Shown here: one piece after another, positions 1 through 5,249 of the stretch | Layout of the letters: the number at the start of each line of letters is the position of its first letter | Position numbering within the stretch: position 1 is the stretch's first letter | Origin: Solobacterium sp. | GTDB taxonomy: Bacteria; Bacillota_I; Bacilli_A; Erysipelotrichales; Erysipelotrichaceae | Assembly: GCA_017475415.1 (NCBI GenBank) | Contig: JAFVFM010000130.1 | Location: 1 to 5,249, forward strand | Reading direction: 5' to 3' | DNA: 5,249 nucleotides | The notes under the pieces: model-generated | The model's input: the letters and a program-made list of their open reading frames with translations, nothing else | Database searches by the model: none | What the model was told of the DNA's origin: nothing | Position numbers and translations under genes: made by a program

Positions 1-545
1 TATTTGGAATTGGCTTCTGATGAACAATATAAAATTCCTATTGTTTTCGCATCAGGTAATAATTCATCAAATAGGGCAGCTTGTTCATCTAATGGAGCTA
101 AGTCACTTGTACCAGAAATATTTGTACCAACTGTGCCATTAAAATTATCTAAATCTAAAGCTACACCATATTCCGTAATGGAAGTGCCTAATACGGGAAT
201 TTCATTTGTTGCAGCTGCAACAGATTGTAGGGCAGGAGTTGCATTGGCCATAATTAGATCTACACGATCAGTTACGAATTGATTCGCAATAGTAGAACAT
301 ACATCTGTTTGCCCAGATGCATTCTTTACATCAATGGTAACTTTATCACCGAATTCTTCTTGTAAGGTGTCAACGAAGCCTTGTGTAGCTGCATCTAATG
401 CGGGATGTTGTACGAGTTGAGAAACACCAACTGTATATGAATCTTTGGTTACAGTATTTGTTTGTGTAGAAGCGCCTTGACCCCCCATACAACCAGCTAA
501 GGCTAAAGCTAATATAACGTAAGCCCTTGCATAACTTTTTTTCAT
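1..545 (-). CDS. ABC importer substrate-binding lipoprotein (PF04392/TrpX-like), partial: N-terminal 181 residues
   Basis: This is the extracellular, membrane-anchored binding subunit of an ABC importer; its C-terminal part and any permease and ATPase genes lie beyond the left edge. Reading the minus strand, the protein opens with a short lipoprotein signal: a positive start (MKKSYAR), a hydrophobic stretch and the lipobox L16-A17-G18-C19, where Cys19 would be lipidated. The mature part matches the PF04392 (COG2984) fold: VGVSQLVQHPALDAA at about residues 38-52, a QTD segment near residue 81, the VDLIMANATPA strand-loop and an ILYCSSEANS segment near the break. Relatives include TrpX, proposed to bind tryptophan, but the family also has members of unknown substrate, so the ligand cannot be named. 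Two ATGs are possible, at 554 and 545. I chose 545 because the AAGGAGG site ends 9 bases before it, whereas it abuts the 554 ATG with no spacing. The gene has its own promoter and is divergent from alaS. Family call is confident; substrate is not. Confidence 0.9.
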   Translation of the reverse strand, partial: MKKSYARAYVILALALAGCMGGQGASTQTNTVTKDSYTVGVSQLVQHPALDAATQGFVDTLQEEFGDKVTIDVKNASGQTDVCSTIANQFVTDRVDLIMANATPALQSVAAATNEIPVLGTSITEYGVALDLDNFNGTVGTNISGTSDLAPLDEQAALFDELLPDAKTIGILYCSSEANSK

Positions 546-554
546 TTCTTTCAT

Positions 555-561
555 CCTCCTT
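555..561 (-). promoter_or_regulatory. Strong ribosome binding site of the lipoprotein gene (decides its start)
   Basis: The minus strand reads AAGGAGG directly followed by ATGAAAGAAATG. A zero spacer to the first ATG is too tight for initiation, while nine bases to the second ATG (first base 545) is normal. The second start also gives the usual MKK beginning of a lipoprotein signal. Confidence 0.8.
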
Positions 562-575
562 GAAAATATTTTCAA
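560..575. promoter_or_regulatory. Perfect 16-base palindrome, candidate operator or leader hairpin
   Basis: TTGAAAATATTTTCAA equals its own reverse complement. It lies just downstream of the predicted minus-strand transcription start (about 579) and shares two bases with the ribosome binding site of the lipoprotein gene. A repressor bound here would block early elongation; alternatively the transcript could fold into a weak six-pair A/U hairpin beside the ribosome binding site. It does not have the 7-1-7 layout of Fur, Zur or PerR boxes, having no central odd base. The palindrome is seen directly; its function is inferred, and AT-rich DNA gives such palindromes by chance more often than balanced DNA. 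Confidence 0.45.
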
Positions 576-576
576 T

Positions 577-615
577 ATTATATGTATTATATTTCATTTA
601 GAAGCATACAGTCAA
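577..615 (-). promoter_or_regulatory. Sigma-A type promoter of the lipoprotein gene
   Basis: On the minus strand a -35 box TTGACT (610-615) is followed after 18 bases by a consensus -10 box TATAAT (586-591), predicting a start near 579. A second TATAAT occurs 9 bases further downstream (577-582) but has no good -35 box at its own spacing. The resulting leader is only about 34 bases, so there is no room for a T-box or other riboswitch for this gene. Confidence 0.75.
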
Positions 616-635
616 CGTGAAAAAGGCCATTTTTC

Positions 636-664
636 TAGTAAAAATGCTAATTTTATGCTATGAT
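636..664 (+). promoter_or_regulatory. Extended -10 promoter of the alaS T-box leader
   Basis: TGCTATGAT (656-664) is an extended -10 element: TG, one base, then TATGAT at 659-664. The -35 region about 17 bases upstream (636-641, TAGTAA) is poor, which is common when an extended -10 is present. The predicted start near 671 falls a few bases before the first strand of T-box stem I at 677, which fits well. The minus-strand -35 box of the divergent promoter (610-615) is only about 20 bases away. Confidence 0.65.
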
Positions 665-831
665 TTCAAACGTTAAGTAAAGACTGAGTAAACAGTATAG
701 TTGGATAAAGAGAATAGGTGGTTGATGCAAACCTAGGAAGACATCTGTTGAAGCTACCTTTATATTTATTGCTTAATCGCAACGTGGTTCTCGCGATAAG
801 AGAAATAGAGCTGCACAACTTTGTTGTGAAT

Positions 832-861
832 CAGGATGGTACCGCGTAATTTACGTTCCTG
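832..861 (+). promoter_or_regulatory. T-box antiterminator with tRNA 3'-end binding bulge
   Basis: Bases 832-836 (CAGGA) pair with 857-861 (TCCTG), and 844-848 pair with 852-856, leaving the bulge TGGTACC at 837-843. TGGT (837-840) is complementary to ACCA, the 3' end expected for uncharged tRNA-Ala with discriminator A73. The usual T-box signature has G where this one has A836; its partner here is T857, so the pair is kept. The 3' strand (853-859) is also the 5' strand of the terminator, so the two folds exclude each other. Confidence 0.9.
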
Positions 862-880
862 TTTGGAGCGTTTTTATTTT
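853..880 (+). terminator. T-box regulated intrinsic terminator upstream of alaS
   Basis: ACGTTCC (853-859) pairs with GGAGCGT (865-871) across the loop TGTTT, giving seven pairs with one G·U, followed by a T tract (871-880, TTTTTATTTT). It would stop transcription before alaS when tRNA-Ala is charged. Formation of the antiterminator removes its 5' strand. Confidence 0.9.
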
Positions 881-883
881 GTT

Positions 884-888
884 AGGAG
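884..888 (+). promoter_or_regulatory. alaS ribosome binding site
   Basis: AGGAG lies after the terminator T tract, 4 bases before the ATG at 893 and 10 bases before the in-frame ATG at 899. Because it follows the terminator, it also rules out the in-frame ATG at 836, which sits upstream inside the T-box signature. Confidence 0.7.
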
Positions 889-898
889 AAAAATGAAT

Positions 899-3532
899 AT
901 GAGTGAAAAAAAATTAACAGGTAATGAAGTAAGACAAATGTTTCTCGATTTCTTTGCAAGTAAAGGGAGTATGATTGAACCAGGTGCTTCTTTAATTCCG
1001 CATAATGATCCTACTTTATTATGGATTAATGCGGGTGTATCTGCTTTAAAGAAGTATTTTGATGGAACAGAAAAACCTGCGAATAATCGCATTTGCAATG
1101 CGCAAAAGTCAATACGTACAAATGATATTGAAAATGTAGGTAAAACAGCACGTCACCATACCTTCTTTGAAATGTTAGGTAACTTTTCGATTGGTGATTA
1201 TTTTAAACAAGAAGCTATACCATGGGCATGGGAATTTTTAACGAGTAAAGAGTGGATAGGCTTTGATCCTAAGCGTTTATATGTAACGGTTTATCCAGAT
1301 GATGATGAGGCATATAACTTATGGGTTAAAGTTGGTATGGATCCAAGTCATATACGTAAAACAGAAGATAATTTCTGGGAAATCGGTAGAGGACCTGGCG
1401 GCCCGGATACGGAATTATTTTATGACCGGGGTGAAAAATATGATCCTGAAGGTTTAGGGGAGAAGCTCTTCTTTGAGGACATTGAAAACGATCGTTATAT
1501 TGAAGTATGGAATATTGTCTTTTCACAATATGATTGTAGACCAGGGGAAGTAGACCGCAGTGAATATCAAGAATTACCACATAAGAATATTGATACAGGT
1601 ATGGGTTTAGAAAGACTTGTATGTTTGATTCAAGATGGGGAAACGAATTTTGATACAGATTTATTTTTACCAATTATTCATGCAACTGAAAAATTAGCAA
1701 AATATCCATATTCTAATCCTGAATATAAAATGGCATATCGTGTTATTGCCGATCATATTCGTACTGTAACATTTGCCTTAGCAGATGGTGCTGCTTTCTC
1801 TAATGAAGGTAGAGGTTATGTATTGCGTCGTGTATTACGTCGTGCTGTTCGTTATGGCATTAAGTTAGGTATTTCTTCCTCTTTCATGTATACCTTAGTT
1901 CCTGTTGTAGCAGAAATGATGAAGGCTTATTATCCATATTTAATTGATCGTATTGACTTTGTAGCGAAACAAGTAAAAACAGAAGAGGAAGCTTTCCATA
2001 AAACATTAACAAATGGGGAAAGCTTATTGAATACAGAATTAGAAAAGCATAAAGATTCAAAAGTATTACCAGGTGATGTTGTATTTAAACTATATGATAC
2101 CTATGGTTTCCCTAAAGAACTAACAAGCGAGATTGCAGAAGATGCAGGTTATCATGTAGATTTAGAAGGCTTTGAGAAAGAAATGCAACTTCAGAAAGAA
2201 AGAGCGAGAAATGCCCGTGGTGATGAACAATCTATGCATGGGCAGTCGGAAGATTTAATGGACTTTAGTTTAAGTTCTCGCTTTATTGGATATGATAACA
2301 ATACTTGTGAAAGTGAAATCATTGCTTTATTCAAGGATGGAAAATTAGTAGATGAATTAAATGATGAAGGCATGGTTGTCTTAAAAGAAACATGTTTCTA
2401 TGCTGAAAGTGGTGGCCAATGTGCTGATACAGGTATTCTTTATAACGATACGACTTGTGCTAAAGTATTTGATGTAAAAAAAGCTCCTTATGATCAACCA
2501 TTACATTTAGTGAAATTAGAAAAAGGAACACTAAAAGTGGGAGACTCTTTAAAAGGAGAAATTAATGTAGAAGATAGAAATAAGACAAGAGCTAATCATT
2601 CTTCATTACATTTATTACAGGCTGCTTTAAAACAAGTATTAGGTGATCATGTAGCTCAAGCTGGTTCCTATAATGGACCAGAATATGCACGTTTTGACTT
2701 CACACATTTTGAAAAGGTAACAGATGAACAATTAGAACAAATTGAACGCTTGATTAATGAAAAGATTGCTGAAGCAATTGATGTAAAAACAGATGTAATG
2801 ACCTTAGAAGAAGCTAAGAATAGTGGGGCAATTGCCTTGTTTGATGAAAAATATGGAGATACAGTACGCGTTGTTTCTATGTCGGATTTCTCTAAGGAAT
2901 TCTGTGGTGGAACTCATGTATCGAATACGGCTGAACTTGGCTCATATAAGATTCTTTCTGAAGAATCTATAGGCTCGGGTATTCGTCGTATTACAAGTAT
3001 TACAAAAATGAAGGCCTATGAGGCATTTAAGCATAATGAAGATTTATTACATACAAGTAGTATGTTAGTTAAAGCACAAACTATTGAGCAACTTCAAGAA
3101 AAAATACAAGCTTTATTAGATGAGAATAATGCATTAAAAGCAGAAGTGAATGAACAACGCAATAAAGCGATGTTAGCGAGTGCAGATAAACAATTAGATA
3201 AAGTAAAAGAGATTAATGGAACAAAATTATTAGTATTAAAAGAAAAAGATTTAGATAATAGTAGTTTGAAAGGCTATGCTGAAATTTTAAGAAATAAGAT
3301 GGATTCAGGAGTCGTATTTATCGCTAATGTATGTGATGATAAGATAACTTATGTATGTGCCTGCACAAAAGATGCAATAGAAAAAGGCATTAAAGCAGGT
3401 GATTTAGTAAAAGAAGCTGCTGCGATTACAGATGGTAAAGGTGGCGGTAAACCTGATATTGCTCAGGCTGGTGCTAAAAATATAGCGAAATTAGATGAAG
3501 CTCTAGTATTTGTAACATCTAAATTAGCTTAA
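899..3532 (+). CDS. alaS: Alanyl-tRNA synthetase
   Basis: Cytoplasmic class II synthetase that joins alanine to tRNA-Ala and hydrolyses mischarged Ser- or Gly-tRNA-Ala. From ATG 899 it has 877 residues, the normal length. Domains in order: class II catalytic core (about 1-240) with motif 2 in RHHTFFEMLGNFSIG (residues 85-99) and motif 3 GMGLERL (234-240); tRNA-recognition helices including GRGYVLRRVLRRAVRYG (304-320); the editing domain with ESGGQ near 503, the metal-binding pair His567/His571 in NHSSLHLL and Cys669/His673 in CGGTH; a coiled coil at about 720-774; and the C-terminal DHHA1/C-Ala domain with glycine-rich GKGGGKPDIAQAG (846-858). All key residues are present. ATG 893 (two residues longer) is also possible; 899 has the better spacing to AGGAG. 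A longer frame from 836 is an artefact because that ATG is in the T-box. Expression is controlled by the alanine T-box. Confidence 0.98.
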   Translation: MSEKKLTGNEVRQMFLDFFASKGSMIEPGASLIPHNDPTLLWINAGVSALKKYFDGTEKPANNRICNAQKSIRTNDIENVGKTARHHTFFEMLGNFSIGDYFKQEAIPWAWEFLTSKEWIGFDPKRLYVTVYPDDDEAYNLWVKVGMDPSHIRKTEDNFWEIGRGPGGPDTELFYDRGEKYDPEGLGEKLFFEDIENDRYIEVWNIVFSQYDCRPGEVDRSEYQELPHKNIDTGMGLERLVCLIQDGETNFDTDLFLPIIHATEKLAKYPYSNPEYKMAYRVIADHIRTVTFALADGAAFSNEGRGYVLRRVLRRAVRYGIKLGISSSFMYTLVPVVAEMMKAYYPYLIDRIDFVAKQVKTEEEAFHKTLTNGESLLNTELEKHKDSKVLPGDVVFKLYDTYGFPKELTSEIAEDAGYHVDLEGFEKEMQLQKERARNARGDEQSMHGQSEDLMDFSLSSRFIGYDNNTCESEIIALFKDGKLVDELNDEGMVVLKETCFYAESGGQCADTGILYNDTTCAKVFDVKKAPYDQPLHLVKLEKGTLKVGDSLKGEINVEDRNKTRANHSSLHLLQAALKQVLGDHVAQAGSYNGPEYARFDFTHFEKVTDEQLEQIERLINEKIAEAIDVKTDVMTLEEAKNSGAIALFDEKYGDTVRVVSMSDFSKEFCGGTHVSNTAELGSYKILSEESIGSGIRRITSITKMKAYEAFKHNEDLLHTSSMLVKAQTIEQLQEKIQALLDENNALKAEVNEQRNKAMLASADKQLDKVKEINGTKLLVLKEKDLDNSSLKGYAEILRNKMDSGVVFIANVCDDKITYVCACTKDAIEKGIKAGDLVKEAAAITDGKGGGKPDIAQAGAKNIAKLDEALVFVTSKLA

Positions 3533-3571
3533 TCAAAGTCTTTAGTTTATCAATGAATTTTCACAGTATCT

Positions 3572-3596
3572 TCACTATACTTTTTAGAGTATATGA
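3572..3596. repeat. AT-rich imperfect inverted repeat between alaS and ireB
   Basis: In the 96-base gap after alaS, TATACT (3576-3581) pairs with AGTATA (3588-3593) around a 6-base loop; with C3575 bulged out, three more pairs form (3572-3574 with 3594-3596). The stem is AT-rich and followed by ACTTAAAATAAATAA rather than a T tract, so it is not a standard terminator. TATACT at 3576-3581 could also act as a -10 box, but no good -35 box is found at the right distance. It may attenuate, stabilise an mRNA end, or mean nothing. Read-through from alaS into ireB seems likely but is not shown. Confidence 0.4.
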
Positions 3597-3628
3597 CTTA
3601 AAATAAATAAAGAAATGGAGGTATAGTT

Positions 3629-3895
3629 ATGCCTGAGAATAACCAAATGACAGCTACAGTAAGCTTTGATGCTGAAGCAATTCGCCGTGAGAATATTAAA
3701 GAAGTATTAAGCCATGTTGAAAAAGCATTAAAGGAAAGAGGTTATAGCCCGATTAACCAATTAGCTGGTTATTTAATTTCTAATGATCCAGCCTATATTT
3801 CCAGTCATAATAATGCGCGAACAATTATTCAATCAGTTGAACGTCATGAAATTATAGAAGAATTAGTTCGTTTCTATTTAGAGGAAAATAAATAA
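3629..3895 (+). CDS. ireB: IreB/ReoM family regulatory phosphoprotein (UPF0297, DUF965)
   Basis: Small cytoplasmic regulator of 88 residues, the usual family size. In Enterococcus faecalis IreB works below the IreK kinase in cephalosporin resistance; in Listeria the homologue ReoM controls ClpCP-dependent breakdown of MurA, the first enzyme of peptidoglycan synthesis, and is switched by threonine phosphorylation. The family core is clear: [27 protein letters not shown] is split across residues 38-64, followed by [14 protein letters not shown] (71-84). The N-terminal tail carries Thr8 and Thr10; Thr8 lies five residues before Phe13, a spacing that resembles the phosphorylated Thr7 region of ReoM as I recall it. 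A GGAGG site (3617-3621) stands 7 bases before the ATG. It follows alaS by 96 bases and its stop touches the ruvX start. No kinase or phosphatase gene is in this window. Confidence 0.95.
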   Translation: MPENNQMTATVSFDAEAIRRENIKEVLSHVEKALKERGYSPINQLAGYLISNDPAYISSHNNARTIIQSVERHEIIEELVRFYLEENK

Positions 3896-4318
3896 ATGGC
3901 TAAATATATAGGACTAGATTTAGGAAGTGTTACTTGTGGTGTTAGTGCTAGTGACACTGGTTTAATTGCGCGTACAGTAAAAACATTACGTTTTGAAGAA
4001 GATAATTATGATCGCGCAATGGATTTAGTCTTAGAAGTAATACAAAAGGAAAAACCAGAGAAAATTATTCTGGGTTATCCACTTTTATTGAATGATGATG
4101 TTGGGCCACGTGCTCAATTATGTGAAGAATTTAAAGAAGTTTTAGAAGGAGAAAGCGGAATCGAAGTAATTCTTTGGGATGAACGTTTTACGACAAAAAT
4201 TGCTGAAGATATTTTACTTGAAGCAAATGTTTCACGTAAAAAAAGAAAGAAAAAAATTGATCAATTAGCAGCTGTTCAAATCTTACAGACTTACTTAGAT
4301 GCGCATGGGAATTGTTAA
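3896..4318 (+). CDS. ruvX: RuvX/YqgF family RNase H-fold nuclease (putative Holliday junction resolvase)
   Basis: Cytoplasmic nuclease-fold protein of 140 residues, normal for the family. Members are annotated as Holliday junction resolvases, and E. coli YqgF is implicated in maturing the 5' end of pre-16S rRNA; the in vivo role here is uncertain. Visible signatures: the first strand YIGLDLGSVTCGVS (4-17) with probable catalytic Asp8, KIILGYPL (56-63), WDERFTT (94-100) with Glu96 as a likely acidic active-site residue, and ANVSRKKRKKKIDQLAAVQIL (the part 110-130) with Asp122. The basic run at residues 114-120 is typical. The ATG follows the ireB stop codon with no gap; GAGG at 3881-3884 inside the end of ireB is the likely ribosome binding site, 11 bases away. 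The basic run is encoded by two A7 tracts, a possible slippage spot. The stop shares one base with the next start. Confidence 0.95.
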   Translation: MAKYIGLDLGSVTCGVSASDTGLIARTVKTLRFEEDNYDRAMDLVLEVIQKEKPEKIILGYPLLLNDDVGPRAQLCEEFKEVLEGESGIEVILWDERFTTKIAEDILLEANVSRKKRKKKIDQLAAVQILQTYLDAHGNC

Positions 4319-4569
4319 TGCTTGAAGATAAAAAAATGATGATTACAGATGAAAACGGAAAAGAAACGGAAGTAGAGATTCTTTTCACTTTTGAAGGTGA
4401 AAATGGAAAGAGTTATGTTCTTTTTCATACATTAGATAATCAAGAAGATGTATATGCATATTCTTTCAATGAAGAAGGTAATTTGATAGAAATTGAAACA
4501 GAAGAAGAATGGAATATGTGTCAAGAAGTTTTAGCAGCTTTTGAGGATGAGGAACTTATTGATGAGTGA
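4318..4569 (+). CDS. DUF1292 family protein (UPF0473, YrzB-like), function unknown
   Basis: Small acidic cytoplasmic protein of 83 residues. No biochemical function is known for the family; it is recognised by the pattern ITDENGKETEVEILFTFE near the N-terminus (residues 9-26), the central KSYVLFHTLD, and EEEWNMCQEVLAAFEDE near the C-terminus, where the glutamates and the tryptophan are the usual landmarks. Family members commonly sit between ruvX and mltG, as here. The ATG at 4318 overlaps the ruvX stop in TAATG, which suggests translational coupling; the upstream site is weak (GGGA at 4307-4310). An in-frame TTG at 4312 would add two residues and is less likely. The end overlaps the start of mltG by 8 bases. 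Confidence 0.9.
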   Translation: MLEDKKMMITDENGKETEVEILFTFEGENGKSYVLFHTLDNQEDVYAYSFNEEGNLIEIETEEEWNMCQEVLAAFEDEELIDE

Positions 4570-5249
4570 AGATAAGACAGAAATTATTGAAACTGATGAA
4601 TTATATGATTTAACAGATGATTTTGATGATGAGGATGAACACAAGTTTCCTTTATTTTTGAAAATAATAGGTATACTTGTGCTTTTATTCTTGTGTGTAT
4701 TAGGTGGTGGTTACTACTATTATATGAACTGCCAAAAAGCTATACAAAAAGATTCAGAAATTGTTATGGTTGAAATACCAGAAAATAGTTATTTTCGTGA
4801 TGCTTTAGATATATTAGAAAAAGAAGGACTAATTAAAGATGCTAATATTGCATATTATTATGCACGTTTCAATCATTTAACGAATACTTTTGCCGGCAAT
4901 TATGAATTAGACAAAAGTATGGATTTAAAGGAAATCTTAACCATATTAAATAATCCTACTTCCGCTAAACAAGAGACTCATACTGTTAAAATTATTGATG
5001 GCGAATGGTGTAAGAATATTGCAGAAAGTCTTGCTGAAGTTACGGGTATTGCGGAAGAAGAATTTACTACATTATGGAATGACAAAGAATGGATTCGCTC
5101 ACAAATGGAAGAATATCCATTCTTAACAGAAGCAATATTCGAAAATCCTGATTCACGTTTTTACCTAGAAGGTTATTTAGCTCCTGATACATATTTAGTA
5201 TTAAAGGATGCAAGTGCTGAAGAAATTACGAAAACTTTCTTGGATCAAA
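4562..5249 (+). CDS. mltG: Endolytic murein transglycosylase MltG (YceG family), partial: N-terminal 229 residues
   Basis: Membrane-anchored lytic transglycosylase that cuts nascent peptidoglycan strands and sets glycan chain length. The reading frame starts at ATG 4562, inside the end of the DUF1292 gene, with GAGG (4549-4552) 9 bases upstream, and is open to the right edge. Residues 1-27 form a strongly acidic cytoplasmic tail with several threonines; about 31-54 is one membrane helix (FPLFLKIIGILVLLFLCVLGGG and following tyrosines). The outside part begins with a LysM-like subdomain (about 68-131, VEIPENSYFRDALDILEKEG and later DLKEILTILNNP). The YceG signature LEGYLAPDTY is at 202-211; an alanine stands where phenylalanine is more usual. 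The catalytic glutamate normally lies some 30 residues after this motif and is therefore outside the window, so activity cannot be judged. Position after DUF1292 in the alaS–ireB–ruvX cluster supports the call. Confidence 0.92.
   Translation, partial: MSEDKTEIIETDELYDLTDDFDDEDEHKFPLFLKIIGILVLLFLCVLGGGYYYYMNCQKAIQKDSEIVMVEIPENSYFRDALDILEKEGLIKDANIAYYYARFNHLTNTFAGNYELDKSMDLKEILTILNNPTSAKQETHTVKIIDGEWCKNIAESLAEVTGIAEEEFTTLWNDKEWIRSQMEEYPFLTEAIFENPDSRFYLEGYLAPDTYLVLKDASAEEITKTFLDQ

Larger units (their letters stand above)
671..880 (+). promoter_or_regulatory. Alanine T-box riboswitch (tRNA-Ala sensing leader of alaS)
   Basis: This leader binds tRNA-Ala and lets transcription continue into alaS when the tRNA is uncharged. 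Stem I: base pairs 677-682 with 758-763; the specifier loop has AGTA at 687-690 on the 5' side and GAAGCTA at 750-756 on the 3' side, giving specifier codon GCT (753-755), alanine; the helix above pairs 691-695 with 745-749. AGAGA is at 709-713, and an apical helix pairs 715-719 with 731-735 around an 11-base loop. Stem II looks like the usual IIA/B pseudoknot: 776-780 pair with 793-797, and loop bases 788-792 pair with 800-804. Stem III is a perfect six-pair hairpin (814-819 with 823-828). The T-box signature AGGATGGTACCGCG is at 833-846, followed by the antiterminator/terminator switch. The alanine codon agrees with the gene downstream. All pairings were found by eye. Confidence 0.95.

Noticed and set aside
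4..282. Plus-strand open frame of 92 codons
   Set aside because: It lies opposite the lipoprotein gene, which has clear family motifs; this frame has no recognisable protein features.
560..575. Fur/PerR/Zur-type box
   Set aside because: The palindrome has even symmetry with no central base and lacks the TGATAAT or TATAAT half-site patterns of those regulators.
370..597. Minus-strand open frame of 75 codons overlapping the lipoprotein start
   Set aside because: It is a shifted frame of the same strand, crosses the promoter and ribosome binding site, and its protein looks random.
874..1673. Minus-strand open frames at 874-1098 and 1326-1673
   Set aside because: Both are antisense shadows within alaS without a ribosome binding site or known motifs.
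2191..2373. Minus-strand open frame inside alaS
   Set aside because: Antisense shadow of the alaS coding sequence.
3572..3604. Rho-independent terminator after alaS
   Set aside because: The stem is AT-rich with a bulge and is followed by A-rich sequence, not a T tract.
4312..4317. TTG start for the DUF1292 gene
   Set aside because: The ATG at 4318, overlapping the ruvX stop, is a better start and the two extra residues match no family feature.
4188..4388. Minus-strand open frame across ruvX and DUF1292
   Set aside because: Antisense to two well-supported genes; its phenylalanine/serine runs simply mirror the A-rich lysine codons.

Overview
The window looks like an ordinary housekeeping segment of an AT-rich, low-GC Gram-positive (Bacillota) chromosome. 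Three things point there: a tRNA-sensing T-box leader ahead of alaS, the order alaS–ireB–ruvX–DUF1292–mltG familiar from Bacillus-type genomes, and strong AGGAGG-type ribosome binding sites. Codon use favours A/T at third positions throughout (lysine is almost always AAA in the distal genes). The protein flavour suggests an Erysipelotrichia-like or related gut/oral Bacillota, but that finer placement is only an impression.

Layout. Positions 1-545 (minus strand) hold the N-terminal part of a substrate-binding lipoprotein of an ABC importer (PF04392/TrpX-like), running off the left edge. Positions 546-898 are a divergent control region. A consensus minus-strand promoter (TTGACT-18-TATAAT) with a perfect 16-base palindrome next to the ribosome binding site serves the lipoprotein. 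An extended -10 plus-strand promoter followed by a full alanine T-box riboswitch (specifier codon GCT) and its terminator serves alaS. From 899 onward all genes are on the plus strand: alaS (complete), a 96-base gap with a weak inverted repeat, then ireB/reoM, ruvX, a DUF1292 gene and mltG. The last four are packed end to end (0-base gap, 1-base overlap, 8-base overlap), so they are very probably one transcript with translational coupling. mltG runs off the right edge before its catalytic glutamate.

How the genes work together. The T-box reads uncharged tRNA-Ala and releases transcription into alaS when alanyl-tRNA is scarce. If the weak repeat at 3572-3596 does not stop transcription, the same leader would also influence the downstream genes. 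Two of these touch cell-wall synthesis: IreB/ReoM, a phospho-switched regulator of MurA stability in relatives, and MltG, which cuts nascent peptidoglycan. RuvX is a YqgF-type nuclease linked to Holliday junctions and pre-16S rRNA. The DUF1292 protein has no known function.

I found no mobile element, CRISPR array, tRNA or rRNA gene, and no convincing new system. The most interesting points are regulatory: the complete T-box with a compensated change in its signature sequence, a start-codon trap inside that signature, and the palindrome in front of the transporter gene.
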